Below are positions 43,721-54,900 of a stretch of DNA of 64,000 bases, one piece after another (the stretch's first letter is position 1; each line of letters opens with the position of its first letter). The DNA comes from Dryomyza anilis (taxonomy: Eukaryota > Arthropoda > Insecta > Diptera > Dryomyzidae), in assembly GCA_951804985.1 (NCBI GenBank), contig OX638130.1, forward strand, positions 85,244,583 through 85,308,582. The letters run 5' to 3'. A model generated the notes under the pieces. It had not been told where the DNA came from. It worked only from the letters and a program-made list of their open reading frames with translations, and searched no databases. The position numbers were made by a program, and so were the translations under genes.

Positions 43721-45216
43721 CTATTAAAATTATTAAAAATGATCCTTTGTTTCGATTTGTAGAACTCTGCTCTTAGTAAGTCAGGAGTGGGAAGTGTCAT
43801 GCCCCATTGGTCAATGTTCCACAAACGTATCGTGCGACTGAGGATCGAATTTTATCTATAATGCGTGATTCTGTTGACAGCCGAGTGGTCTATGAAGAGG
43901 TGGGCTTAGTTTGAAGGGGATCTAACATCTACATCTAAGGGAGACTTGACCTTACCGGTCAAAGTGAACTATTTTTGAAATAAAACACTTTATAACATAT
44001 ATAATATGAGGCATTTTTTTTTCATATCGAATGGATTTCAAAAAAGCTATTAGGTTGCAATTTGGATTTTCTTCATTTTTTATTTAAAGACTCTTTAGAC
44101 CGATTCAGACTAATTTATTGCCACTTAGTAAACCTTACTAAAAGAATTTATTTATTTGCTGTTATAAGTGAAGGACTGATAGATTTTTGTCAATTTCAGA
44201 TTTTATTTTTTACTAAAAAAAAATAATAATAAAAACAGTACCATTTTTAATTTGTTTTATTCCTTTTTTATGTGAATTTCATTATTTTTTCAATTTGAAT
44301 GCGCAAAAAGTAGTTGCTAAGGATAGATTTGAATTCCATCTGCAAGTCAATTAAAAAGAAATGTCAGACTGTGTTTGATGCACAACTCCTGGAGGACTCT
44401 ATTGAATGCATAATAATTATGACTTTGATTATTTTTATTGGTACTACGCAAATCATTGTCATTGTCAACAGCAGAAGCTGAAGCAGCAGCAGGTGCCGAT
44501 AACTCAGACACTTTATAAGTTCCCAACAAGGATTGTAGTACGTTGTACCGGCTCAGCACAGAACTGCATTGAATTCTAATGAGTTGTGTTTCTAGGAGTT
44601 TGTGAGAGGCTACGTAGCACACACACCTGCATTGGGCTCACGCACACTCATTCACATATTATCATGTCTATGGCTGTGCTGTGCTGTGCTGTTCATGTTG
44701 GAAAATATGCATTTGTCAAGTGCAAATGTCAATTGCAAAATGCAAAATGGCGAATTGTTGAGATCGTGTTGAAAGTCATCAGCATCATCATCAACTTTAT
44801 TGGAAGCAGGAGTTGATTATGGGTCTGTTTGTTAATGCATACAAATGCAGCCACACAATACATATAAACCAAACACACAGACAGACATAAGCATCCTTTT
44901 TGTCCTTTTCAAGTGATTTTTATGCGGCACCTCACACAGTGATCGAAATGCCATTAAATCACGTACTGCGTACAAAGTCAAACCTCAAAGGACGAATGAG
45001 GTCCTTGTTGCTGTGCTGTGGTTTCTGCATGTATTCAATACAACACATCGAGTTAGGTTAATGCGTTAATTTGTCATAAATTGTTTAATGAGCTGCAATG
45101 TAGCGAAATCGAAAAAATGTAGAAACTCCTGAAAAATTGGTAGACCAAAATAAGTGGAAATATTATTTAAAAAAAAATATGGAATTAAAAAAGAAATGAA
45201 ATATAAAATGAAGAAA
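43721..45216. other. Spacer with single-copy part at 44.35-45.1 kb
   Basis: 44350-45100 is non-repetitive, with short CAG/CTG-type runs (GAAGCAGCAGCAGG near 44480; GTGCTGTGCTGTGCTGT near 44675). The minus-strand 91-codon frame (44622-44347) includes an Ala-rich stretch from those runs and nothing recognisable. 43721-44350 is AT-rich. Confidence 0.35.
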
Positions 45217-46956
45217 GAGGAAGAGGAAGAGGAAGAGGAAGAGGAAGAGGAAGAGGAAGAGGAAGAGGAAGAGGAAGAGGAAGAGGAAGAGGAAGAGGAA
45301 GAGGAAGAGGAAGAGGAAGAGGAAGAGGAAGAGGAAGAGGAAGAGGAAGAGGAAGAGGAAGAGGAAGAGGAAGAGGAAGAGGAAGAGGAAGAGGAAGAGG
45401 AAGAGGAAGAGGAAGAGGAAGAGGAAGAGGAAGAGGAAGAGGAAGAGGAAGAGGAAGAGGAAGAGGAAGAGGAAGAGGAAGAGGAAGAGGAAGAGGAAGA
45501 GGAAGAGGAAGAGGAAGAGGAAGAGGAAGAGGAAGAGGAAGAGGAAGAGGAAGAGGAAGAGGAAGAGGAAGAGGAAGAGGAAGAGGAAGAGGAAGAGGAA
45601 GAGGAAGAGGAAGAGGAAGAGGAAGAGGAAGAGGAAGAGGAAGAGGAAGAGGAAGAGGAAGAGGAAGAGGAAGAGGAAGAGGAAGAGGAAGAGGAAGAGG
45701 AAGAGGAAGAGGAAGAGGAAGAGGAAGAGGAAGAGGAAGAGGAAGAGGAAGAGGAAGAGGAAGAGGAAGAGGAAGAGGAAGAGGAAGAGGAAGAGGAAGA
45801 GGAAGAGGAAGAGGAAGAGGAAGAGGAAGAGGAAGAGGAAGAGGAAGAGGAAGAGGAAGAGGAAGAGGAAGAGGAAGAGGAAGAGGAAGAGGAAGAGGAA
45901 GAGGAAGAGGAAGAGGAAGAGGAAGAGGAAGAGGAAGAGGAAGAGGAAGAGGAAGAGGAAGAGGAAGAGGAAGAGGAAGAGGAAGAGGAAGAGGAAGAGG
46001 AAGAGGAAGAGGAAGAGGAAGAGGAAGAGGAAGAGGAAGAGGAAGAGGAAGAGGAAGAGGAAGAGGAAGAGGAAGAGGAAGAGGAAGAGGAAGAGGAAGA
46101 GGAAGAGGAAGAGGAAGAGGAAGAGGAAGAGGAAGAGGAAGAGGAAGAGGAAGAGGAAGAGGAAGAGGAAGAGGAAGAGGAAGAGGAAGAGGAAGAGGAA
46201 GAGGAAGAGGAAGAGGAAGAGGAAGAGGAAGAGGAAGAGGAAGAGGAAGAGGAAGAGGAAGAGGAAGAGGAAGAGGAAGAGGAAGAGGAAGAGGAAGAGG
46301 AAGAGGAAGAGGAAGAGGAAGAGGAAGAGGAAGAGGAAGAGGAAGAGGAAGAGGAAGAGGAAGAGGAAGAGGAAGAGGAAGAGGAAGAGGAAGAGGAAGA
46401 GGAAGAGGAAGAGGAAGAGGAAGAGGAAGAGGAAGAGGAAGAGGAAGAGGAAGAGGAAGAGGAAGAGGAAGAGGAAGAGGAAGAGGAAGAGGAAGAGGAA
46501 GAGGAAGAGGAAGAGGAAGAGGAAGAGGAAGAGGAAGAGGAAGAGGAAGAGGAAGAGGAAGAGGAAGAGGAAGAGGAAGAGGAAGAGGAAGAGGAAGAGG
46601 AAGAGGAAGAGGAAGAGGAAGAGGAAGAGGAAGAGGAAGAGGAAGAGGAAGAGGAAGAGGAAGAGGAAGAGGAAGAGGAAGAGGAAGAGGAAGAGGAAGA
46701 GGAAGAGGAAGAGGAAGAGGAAGAGGAAGAGGAAGAGGAAGAGGAAGAGGAAGAGGAAGAGGAAGAGGAAGAGGAAGAGGAAGAGGAAGAGGAAGAGGAA
46801 GAGGAAGAGGAAGAGGAAGAGGAAGAGGAAGAGGAAGAGGAAGAGGAAGAGGAAGAGGAAGAGGAAGAGGAAGAGGAAGAGGAAGAGGAAGAGGAAGAGG
46901 AAGAGGAAGAGGAAGAGGAAGAGGAAGAGGAAGAGGAAGAGGAAGAGGAAGAGGAA
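45217..46956. repeat. Perfect (GAGGAA)290 array
   Basis: 1740 bp of uninterrupted GAGGAA, 290 exact units, with pure purine on the plus strand and pure pyrimidine on the minus strand. It reads as poly-Glu, Arg-Lys or Gly-Arg on plus and Phe-Leu, Pro-Leu or Ser-Ser on minus, so ~600-codon frames open on both strands. None is a gene. Flanks are AG-rich on both sides (AAAATGAAGAAA before; AATAGAAATAGAAATTGGAA after), the likely seed of the expansion. The exact length may depend on how the assembly handled the array. Confidence 0.97.
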
Positions 46957-47720
46957 CAATAGAAATAGAAATTGGAATGGAAAAGAAATAGTAAATGAAC
47001 AACTAAACGAAAAGAGGATAAAAAGTAGAATTAGGAAATGGAAAATATAAAATGTAAAATAAAAAGTAATTTGAAATCAGACCCACTGTGCAGTCACAAA
47101 TAGTTTGCATGTTATCATCGTACAATAGAAAATAAGGTAATTGATGGACTTGGAATTGTTGGTTGCTATTGCTGCAAGCGTTGTTGGTTGTTGTTGTTGA
47201 CGAACACAACAATGCAATACTGAGTGAAGCGGTAACCCGACGCCAGGTGCCTGGTGGATGACAGCACCACTTTGGTTGAAGTCGATCGAAGGTGCTTCAA
47301 ATTTTGATTTAGTGTTGGGTGACATTTTCAATAACGTTGTATTTATTGTGGTATTGCTGTTGACTAGCAGTTATTATTGCAGTAGCTCCATAGGTTCTGC
47401 ATTTTGTTATTACTCTAAATGATGTAGGTGTTGTTAGACTGATAAAATTATTAAACAATTACATTGATCAAAATACAAAAATAAAAATATTTTCTGAATA
47501 ATAATAGGAACTTTAAAATGAACTCAGTGTAACTAAAAAATAACATGAACAAAAATTGTGTTCAATTTGAAATTTGTATAGAATTTTTTTAAAGAGTTTT
47601 TGCGAGCTATAACGCATGGAATTCAGTTTTTAAAAATGTAAAATTCTGAGAATATTTAAAATACAATATATATAACAACAGCGCTAGAATACGAATCCGG
47701 GTTTTATTCATTATAAAAAT
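46957..47720. other. Spacer with short single-copy part at 47.05-47.35 kb
   Basis: Purine-rich to about 47050, then about 300 bp of mixed composition with GTTGTTGGTTGTTGTTGTTG, then AT-rich. No gene recognised. Confidence 0.35.
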
Positions 47721-48025
47721 GGACTTAGCTATTTTTGATTCCCAATGCCATATTTGCACAACTTCTTGACTTCGAAGTTGACGTATTGTCCAAGACGCCG
47801 GACATCTCTGTTTGTTTATAACAGGCACTTCAACAGGTCTTGTCTTCGTTCACCGTAAGACCCATTCGATACGATTCTTTCTCTTAACTGAAGAATACTG
47901 CATTGACTGTCCGTTTGCCCTGCCCAATAATGTCGGTATCATTGGCATACACGAGCAGTAGACATTCTTGTTGAAGATAGTGCCATTGTGATGTTGTTCT
48001 TAGGGCAAGCTGCTGTGAGAGTCAA
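47721..48025 (-). pseudogene. RTE-like reverse transcriptase fragment (active-site region)
   Basis: Aligns by eye with 52030-52270: CGTAAGACCCATTCGA, AATACTGCATTGACTG, CCAATAATGTCGGTATCAT and GATAGTGCCATTGTGATG occur in both in the same order. On the minus strand it covers the region where the other copy reads FRYADDIYIIG; here the motif has decayed to YANDTDIIG. A short remnant only. Confidence 0.7.
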
Positions 48026-48029
48026 GTGA

Positions 48030-48390
48030 AAACACAGTATGCCATTCGTTTCGATATCGTTACGAGATCAATACGAATAGATGGAGAATAACATGATATC
48101 GGACGCGATCTCTTAACGACATCGAACATCAAATAGGACCTAGATGGTAGGTAGATATCGATGAGTTCTATCGGAGTGTTCGGTACGAGGATTTTTTCGA
48201 AATCGTAACGAAATCGACGAAAAATAATAAAAGTTCGAGATTGCTTAGAACATTTATCACATCGATATCGTAATAGTTTTCTAAGCAATCTCGAACTTTT
48301 ATTATTTTTTCTTCGATATCGTTTCGATTTCGAAAAATTTCTCGTAGCGAGAAAACTCCGACAAAACTCATCGAAAACTATCTACCATAG
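48030..48390. repeat. ATATCG/ACGAG family, copy 2, with a perfect hairpin
   Basis: AATAATAAAAGTTCGAGATT at about 48225 continues to a 28-bp arm that pairs exactly with about 48275-48302. The pairing extends outward imperfectly (CGAAATCGTAACGAAATC against the complement of GATATCGTTTCGATTTCG). Starts with GTATGCCATTCGTTTCGATA, also found in copy 1. Confidence 0.75.
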
Positions 48391-48419
48391 CATGATAAGT
48401 AATTTATCTTTAAATTTGA

Positions 48420-49755
48420 ATGTACGAGAAATTTGAAAATTAGAAGCAATAACGCTACGAGAGCGAAATTTTTTCTATCGAAATTAGTTCGAGAAACCTT
48501 CGAGGAGACGAACGTCTCAGAGACATGACAGACTCGAAAAGGTATGTGTTGTCTTCTGTGATTGCAGCTTTTCGACGTCTAGCTTTCTCTGTGCTTGTTT
48601 TCTTACGTTCTTTACGTATACGCACTATAGTGCTTATCATTTTATCAATTTGGTTTCGCGATTTTTGATAAAGCGACAATATGTGTCTTTGTGGATACCG
48701 ACATGTTCGAATCTAGTAATGTCAAGTTTGCCATATTTCGGAGATATTCGATAATCGAAGTTTTCTCGAAGTAACTGCGATAAAAAAGATCGATCTCGCT
48801 GCTTTATCACTACTATTTTTTTTTTAATTTTAGGTACAATCAAAATTAAGAAAAATAGACGTTATTTAAATATTTATCACATCGATATCGCAATATTTTT
48901 CGAATCAATCTCGATATTCGATGCGATATCGATCCAGAATCGATTTTATCGTTTCGTTTTCGTTAAAACTTCGTTATCTCTGTACGATATCTGCGTACAT
49001 CTTATAACAAATTGTAGTATAATATAGATAAGAAATCGTAATGGAAATCGAATGAATTTCTCGACATCTCAAAACAGTTTCAAAGTGATATCGAATCGAA
49101 TGGCAGACTGGGTACTAACTACCCTGAGACTGGGTACTAACTACCCTGAGACTGGGTACTAACTACCCAGGGACTGAATTACTCGACATCTCAAATCAGT
49201 TTCAAAGTGATATCGAATCGAATGGCAGACTGGGTACTAACTACCCTGGGACTGGGTACTAACTACCCTGGGACTGGGTACTAACTACCCAGGGACTGGG
49301 TACTAACTACTCAGCGAATTCGATTAGCCTCGTAATCGGAACGAGTAGGTTAAAGTTTTCGTCTGTAGGACAATAGATGCCGACTCTACCATACTTCTCG
49401 TTCGTCAAGGCGTAAGCACAAATTATCCAGTCAGCCATTTGATTCGATATCACTTCGAGACTATTTCGAGATGTCGAGGAATTCATTCAATCTAAAATTC
49501 ATACGATTTCATTTCTATATTATACCACCATTTGTTCTAAGATTTACGCAGATATCGTAATGAGATAATCAAGTTTATTCGTAACGAGAAAAAAACGATT
49601 CTGGATCAACATCGAATATCAAGATTGATTCGAAAGCATTGCGATTTCGAGGTGATAAATATTTTAATACCTTTTCCTTTTATTGTATAGTATGAGATAT
49701 TAGTAGTGATAAAGCGAAATCGAACTTTTCGAGAAAGTTAGTTCGAGGAAAAGAG
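48420..49755. repeat. ATATCG/ACGAG family, copy 3, 1.3 kb palindrome
   Basis: Arms about 48840-49106 and 49415-49690 are imperfect reverse complements (for example TATTTATCACATCGATATCG, CGATCCAGAATCG, CGTACGATATCTGCG-like, CTCGACATCTC and AGTGATATCGAATC). The centre carries a 22-bp minisatellite (49107-49315). Outer parts (AGTTCGAG..CTTCG) also match across the centre. Confidence 0.75.
49107..49315. repeat. 22-bp minisatellite at a palindrome centre
   Basis: Units GACTGGGTACTAACTACCCT followed by GA or GG, about seven copies in two blocks. The blocks are separated by a second copy of the adjoining arm sequence (CTCGACATCTCAAATCAGTT, about 49173-49225), so a ~113-bp higher-order duplication includes arm and minisatellite. 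Each unit is itself nearly palindromic (GGGTACTAACTACCC). Confidence 0.85.
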
Positions 49756-51640
49756 CTTCGTGACATGTGGAAGAATTTAGTCTGTTATGGACTACAATTC
49801 TGCATCCCAGTTCGTGTTTCTCTGCATGGCAGCTGTAGTAGATAACACTGGTTTGGAGCATCCATCGCATTTCCTGGATAGACTTGTATTTCGCGAGGTC
49901 ATCTACCAGATATTGTGCTAATCCTTACTATATTCCTTCAAATTTTGGTTTTTGTACCGACTTGGCAGTTCGGAAAACCGATTAAATTCGTTGAGTAATG
50001 AGTTGGTTGAGTAAATAAAATTATATTCTTTATATAACTATGTTACTTACACCTGAATCTCTTTCAGTTTTTTTTTTTGATTATTTACGGATGATTTCAC
50101 TTAAACGCATATGGTATATTTAGCATGCGTTTAAAATTTGATTTTTTTTTTGGTGACAACACCATATCTGATTCTGATTATTTGCTGACTACATAATTTA
50201 AACTTGATCCTTCTTAAATAGAAAAAAATGGATTATTTATTAAAGTAACGCCAATCAGTCCATTATGAGCCTAATATAGATAAATACTTGCAAAACTTTT
50301 GATTTCTTTATCAAAATAAACTTTTGCAAGTTCGCTAATAATAACAAAACTTTCATAGTTTTATCAAAGTCCAACTGCACAAAGTTTTAGTTTTTCACTG
50401 AGCCAGAGACACCCTTTTTCAAAAATATGCCTACATGAATTTTTTTATTATCGCTTAAAATAGCTACCACTACCATTTTATTTGCACAAATGTATCAAAT
50501 TTTCTTTAGCATATTTGCCAAATGAAATGTTTGTGTAACCTAAAAAGTGAAATATTTATATGTCAAGAAAAGCATGTCGCACATATGCAGGTAGGTATTT
50601 CATTACGCAAATGGCAACCCTTATCAAGGCTCTAAAATGTAAATCGCAAGTGAAGGTTGCTTGAATGGATGGTGTTCGTACAACAAAAACTATGTCCATA
50701 TTAAAATGATGTTAGAGATAAAATCAACTGGCATTATTACAAAGTGGAAACCTATTTTCAAAATTTGCATGAGGCCTACGAAAGACATATGTCTGGGTGT
50801 CCGGGCTGACATTGCTATTTTGCTTTATTAAATTTAGAGCCTATTTAATGAAAATTATGTGTTTCAAGAACCCTTTGTTTTTGGTTGAGCATGACAGCAA
50901 AAATCACAAATGCTGCATGTCCTTTTTTTAATAAATGTCCAGCTTTAGATTAATTGTCTAATAAGTGAGACATGCTCATTAACACCAACAACAATAGTAC
51001 TTTCTCAATAAAACAAAAGCAGCTGTATGGGACATGGCAAAGGTCCTTTGAGCCAACTGTCACAGTTACAAACACCGTCAGTGCTTTCTGTCATTTGTCA
51101 TTTTGACAAGGTTCACTTTGTTGCACTTAAGTGGTATTTTTTGTTGTAGTGGCGACGGCTTCTAATGGCAGCATTACTGCGAAAAAGGACAGCGAAAGGA
51201 GCGCTAACTGGCAACGACGGCAGGACATTTGGACACTGAGCGCATTCAAGCTCGTTTATTTCAACTGTGCTTCATAATTAAAATGAAAATGTTAAGCCAT
51301 CAGTTTCCACAAAAGAAAAAAAACTAAATTTGGCACGGAGAGAATGAAAGAGAATATTAGAATGTGCTGTAGAGAGAGAGCAGCACAACAGGACAGTCAT
51401 TTAATACTTTCGCCCAAGTGAACTGAAAAGATAATGAGCTCATTTATTATGAGGCTTGTAGTTAATTTTGCAAATACTACAAAGAAGACAAAAAAATTTA
51501 AATAGTTTACAACATAATATTTCGCGTTTAGTTCATTTTCGCTTTTTTCACTAGATGCATTTTCATCGACATATATTCCAATTTATTGACATTTGTTATA
51601 TAATTCAAATAGGTAGTTACTTTCTTATTTATTTGGCCGT
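49756..51640. other. Spacer; single-copy part at 50.5-51.5 kb
   Basis: AT-rich to about 50450; then non-repetitive sequence with moderate GC to about 51480 (for example GGCGACGGCTTCTAATGGCA near 51151). No coding frame recognised. Confidence 0.35.
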
Positions 51641-53005
51641 TACATCTCAGGATGAGTTTCTCCAAGCGTCGTCAGATTGTCTTGAACCGAAGATTCGAAC
51701 GACCTCACCTATGTTGACCACAACTGGTAAGAGATATGTTACAACGGAGGCGCTTGATCTTAATGCTCCTGTCTGTGTCAATGTCAGCTTAGAGCTCATT
51801 ATGTACATCGTACCATCTGATTTTGTACTCGTTTTATATGCATATCGAGTCTCAGATTTTCTGAAGAATCTTTCTCTCCAACGCTCTAAAAATTCGCAAT
51901 CGGTGTTGGCAAACGTCCATACCACAGGGCCATTGGAGAGGACTGACATGATGAGTGACTCAATTGGCTACTGGGCCCAAAGTTATTATTCGGCTAATCG
52001 TAAGACTGCCATTGTTATTTTTGTCCTTCACGCTATCGAAGCTGTGGGTGTAATTTGTGATGTATTGGCCAAGAAACCGGAATTCTTTGTTTGTTGAGAA
52101 CAGGTACTTGTCGTGTCCTCATTCTCCGTAAGACCCATTCGACGCGATTTCTTCTCTAAAATGAAGAATGCTGCACTGACCACTCCTGTGCTCCACCCAA
52201 TGATGTATATATCATCAGCATATCTGAACAACATGCTACTCTTGATGAAGATAGTGCCATTGTGATGGAGTTAGGCAGCTCCTATAATGTTCTCCATTAT
52301 CAGATTGAAGAAGTCATAACAGCGCGAGTCGCCTTATCTGAAACTTCGTCCAATATTAAACCTATCGTAGAGGTTTTTCGCAGGTATACAGAAGTCAGAC
52401 GAAGTGGTATATAGGCGGCCTTATCGGGCTGTCGAATTCGGATTTGTAGTCGACAAAAAGGTGGTAAGTGTCGAACTGTCTCTCTTTGGTCTTTACCAGG
52501 ATTTGGCGTAATGTCAAAATCGTATCTATGGTGGTCTTGCCAAGTCCGAAGCCGTACTTATAAGATTCAATTAGTCTTTTACAAAATTTATTTGGGAGTA
52601 TCTTATACGCGATGTTGAGGAGGCGCATGTTGTGGGATCCACCTTCTTCAGGATTGGGTAAAGTACACTGAGATGCTATTCTCTGGACAAGATTTCTTCT
52701 GACCATATTCTGTTGATGAGCTTGTGCAAGCTTATTGTGAGCTCAACGCTTCCGGTCTTCAACAACTCAGCAGGCTAACCATCCAATCCTGCAGTTTTGT
52801 TGTGTTTCAACCTGGACAAAGTTATACAGACCTCATCACGGTCAGAATACCGTATGACACGCCGTCGTCAGCAACTGGGCCTATAGGGCTGTCTTCTCTA
52901 TTGGCGGAATTATTGTCGTCTTCGCCGGCCAGAGAAGAGGTCCCTCCATAATAAAAATATACCCCGGGCAACTGTTACAAGATTTCCGTCCTCGTCCTTA
53001 CAGGT
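51640..53005 (-). pseudogene. RTE-like LINE remnant, reverse transcriptase to C-terminus
   Basis: On the minus strand, from 53005 downward: CKDEDGNLVT, FLLWRDLFS, then frame-shifted pieces of the linker, IWSEEILP-like sequence, LLNIAYKILPNKFCKRLIES and YGFGLGKTTIDTILTLRQIL with YHLFVDYKSEFDSP (52.7-52.4 kb), FRYADDIYIIG with RMGLTENED (52.23-52.1 kb, polymerase active site), and the C-terminal part with CEFLERWRERFF (about 51.88 kb). Multiple stops and frame breaks. It matches the order of RTE elements and is a different copy from the one at 20.2 kb. The open plus-strand frame 51555-52097 is its mirror and not a gene. Confidence 0.8.
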
Positions 53006-53049
53006 AGATTATTGGTAGTACTTCTATTAATAATTCATTATTACAAAAA

Positions 53050-53670
53050 ACCTTTATCTATATATATAAAACTCATTTTCCGTTTGTTTTTGCGCTATGC
53101 AAACGTACACCGTACGTATACGTACACGGATTTTCTTAAAATTTGGAATATATATCCCACAGACCCAGGAGAAGGTCACTACACAGTTTTCGTTGACCAC
53201 GCCCACTATTACGCCCATTTATATTTATTGTGTATAATTCAGATTCATAGCAAAACCACTGAATGTATTTTTCTGACAATTTGCATTACTATGCTATAAA
53301 GTCCATGAAGTATCCTAAACCATATATAAACTAGATTGGGAAAAGGGGAGTGGCTTCTCCCATAGAACCCATAAATTCAGTACGCTATATCTCAGCCCTA
53401 ATGATATCGATTTCAACTAAACTTTAAAATTGGATGTTACTCGTCTAACTTAATCTCACCACACAAAAACTCACCACACATAAACTAACCACACCTAAAC
53501 TCACCACACCTAAATTCATCACACTAAATTCATCACACTAAAACTCACCGCACTAAAACTCACCACAATAAAACTTTTACTGGAAAAAACACTACGGGGA
53601 AGAATTTTACGGGGAAGAATTCTACCGGGAAGAATTTTACGGGCGCGAGTCGTGCACGGGTCCAGATAGT
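53050..53670. mobile_element. Element with 15-bp repeats, copy 1
   Basis: After a TA run, CCGTACGTATACGTACACGG and GACCACGCCCACTATTACGC lead to GGGAGTGGCTTCTCCCATAG, then an array of 15-bp units (CTAAAACTCACCACA type, 53459-53575), then ACGGGGAAGAATTTTACGGG units and the end GAGTCGTGCACGGGTCCAGA followed by TAG. The parallel order at 59.72-60.78 kb shows that both are copies of one element. The terminal hairpin-like word and CTAG-like end suggest a Helitron-type non-autonomous element, which is inference. Confidence 0.6.
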
Positions 53671-54350
53671 TTTAAGTAAAAGTCTATGAGAGTTTGTCTA
53701 AATTTAATTATGATCTAAATTCCTAAATTTTGATACGATCGCTTTTCAAAAACGATTAAATTAGAATTCGATAAGATTATCATTAGTTAATGAGATGTGT
53801 AGATTGATGGATTTATTAAAAAGAGGGTGTGGAACTACTCCACGCGTAACGTAGAGTACACCTAGGTTACTAAATTAGACTCATTGTGACCCTTAAAACA
53901 TGTGTCGCTTACGATTTGTTGTAACTTATAAACGCAGGCGAGTATTATATAAGTCTGTTAGAAATTTCATTGATTTGACGAAATTCCATAGTTCTTTCCA
54001 GTCAATATTCCCAAAGGTTTCAGTGATGAAAGAAGGCGATATCCTAAGTGGGTTATTTTAAATCTCGCAAAAGCCTGTCTCTTCCTTACAAGATCTGCAG
54101 ATATAAGAGTCCACATATCCCAGTTCGAAAAGATGACCTCTTAGCTCGTTGTGGACCGTACGGTCCAATTTAGTTCAATTTAGATTACTCGAAAACTGGC
54201 TGTTTTCATCCAAAAATAGTTTAAAAAAATCTAAATTATTCGAGTTCAGATTCAAATATCTTTAAAAATATTCGTAATATTAGTATGTGTTGTGTTTTAA
54301 GTGTAGTAAATATTGGGACATATTTGCAACAATATTCAAGGTAATGAAAA
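53671..54350. other. AT-rich spacer
   Basis: Nothing certain. CTCGTTGTGGACCGTACGGT near 54137 stands out by composition only. The region before the LINE tail may contain its unrecognisable upstream part. Confidence 0.3.
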
Positions 54351-54900
54351 AGCTGACGAACTGGAGATAAGACTTAGTAAAACAAACTGAAGAAACAAAT
54401 AACATAGTAAAACTGCCTATGCCAGACTCCGAAATACGAATAACACTCAGACTCGAAGAACCAATGACAAAAAGATGACACGACTCAAACTCGCTACTGT
54501 AAAAAATATGGAACGTTTTAAAAAAGGCTACAGAACTTAGATGAAAAAGACAGAACTCCGATTACTATTAGGAATTATCACAGGACATAACATCTTACTT
54601 TAACATCTAAGAAAAATTGAATTTAGAGGGGATGACCTGTGTAGTTGGTGCGGTGACATTGCGACCGAGAAAAACAGCTATCACTTCCTTTGCCAATGTC
54701 CTGCATTATCGATCAAACTTAACAAAACTTTAGACTTTTTTTTCTTCCAGGAAATATACGATATCAGGAAGAAAGATCTGATAAAAATGGACAAAAATTA
54801 AAACGCTTTTATAGGACTCCATATAGAAGGAACAAAATGGATCAGTTCTGGTCTAAGTGTTCGATAACTCAACAATTGGCGACACCATAAAACCTAACCT
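54350..54900 (+). pseudogene. LINE 3' tail (RNase H end and Cys-His knuckle)
   Basis: Plus-strand reading gives ITGHNILL, LRKIEFRGDDLCSWCGDIAT, EKNSYHFLCQCPAL and on to KKDLIKMDKN, the usual end of R1/LOA/I-type LINE proteins (TGH..L...L, then C..C.........H....C). Frame breaks occur upstream. After the stop, GGAACAAAATGGATCAGTTC to CTCAACAATTGGCGACACCA looks like the 3' UTR. It is not the same copy as the LINE at 12.6-16.0 kb. Confidence 0.7.

Noticed and set aside
45154..46962. Open frames of about 600 codons on both strands (poly-Glu; Phe-Leu; Pro-Leu).
   Set aside because: They are translations of a perfect (GAGGAA)n array. Six-base periodicity without stops opens every frame that lacks a stop in the unit.
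51555..52097. 180-codon plus-strand frame.
   Set aside because: It is antisense to a recognisable RTE reverse transcriptase remnant read on the minus strand.
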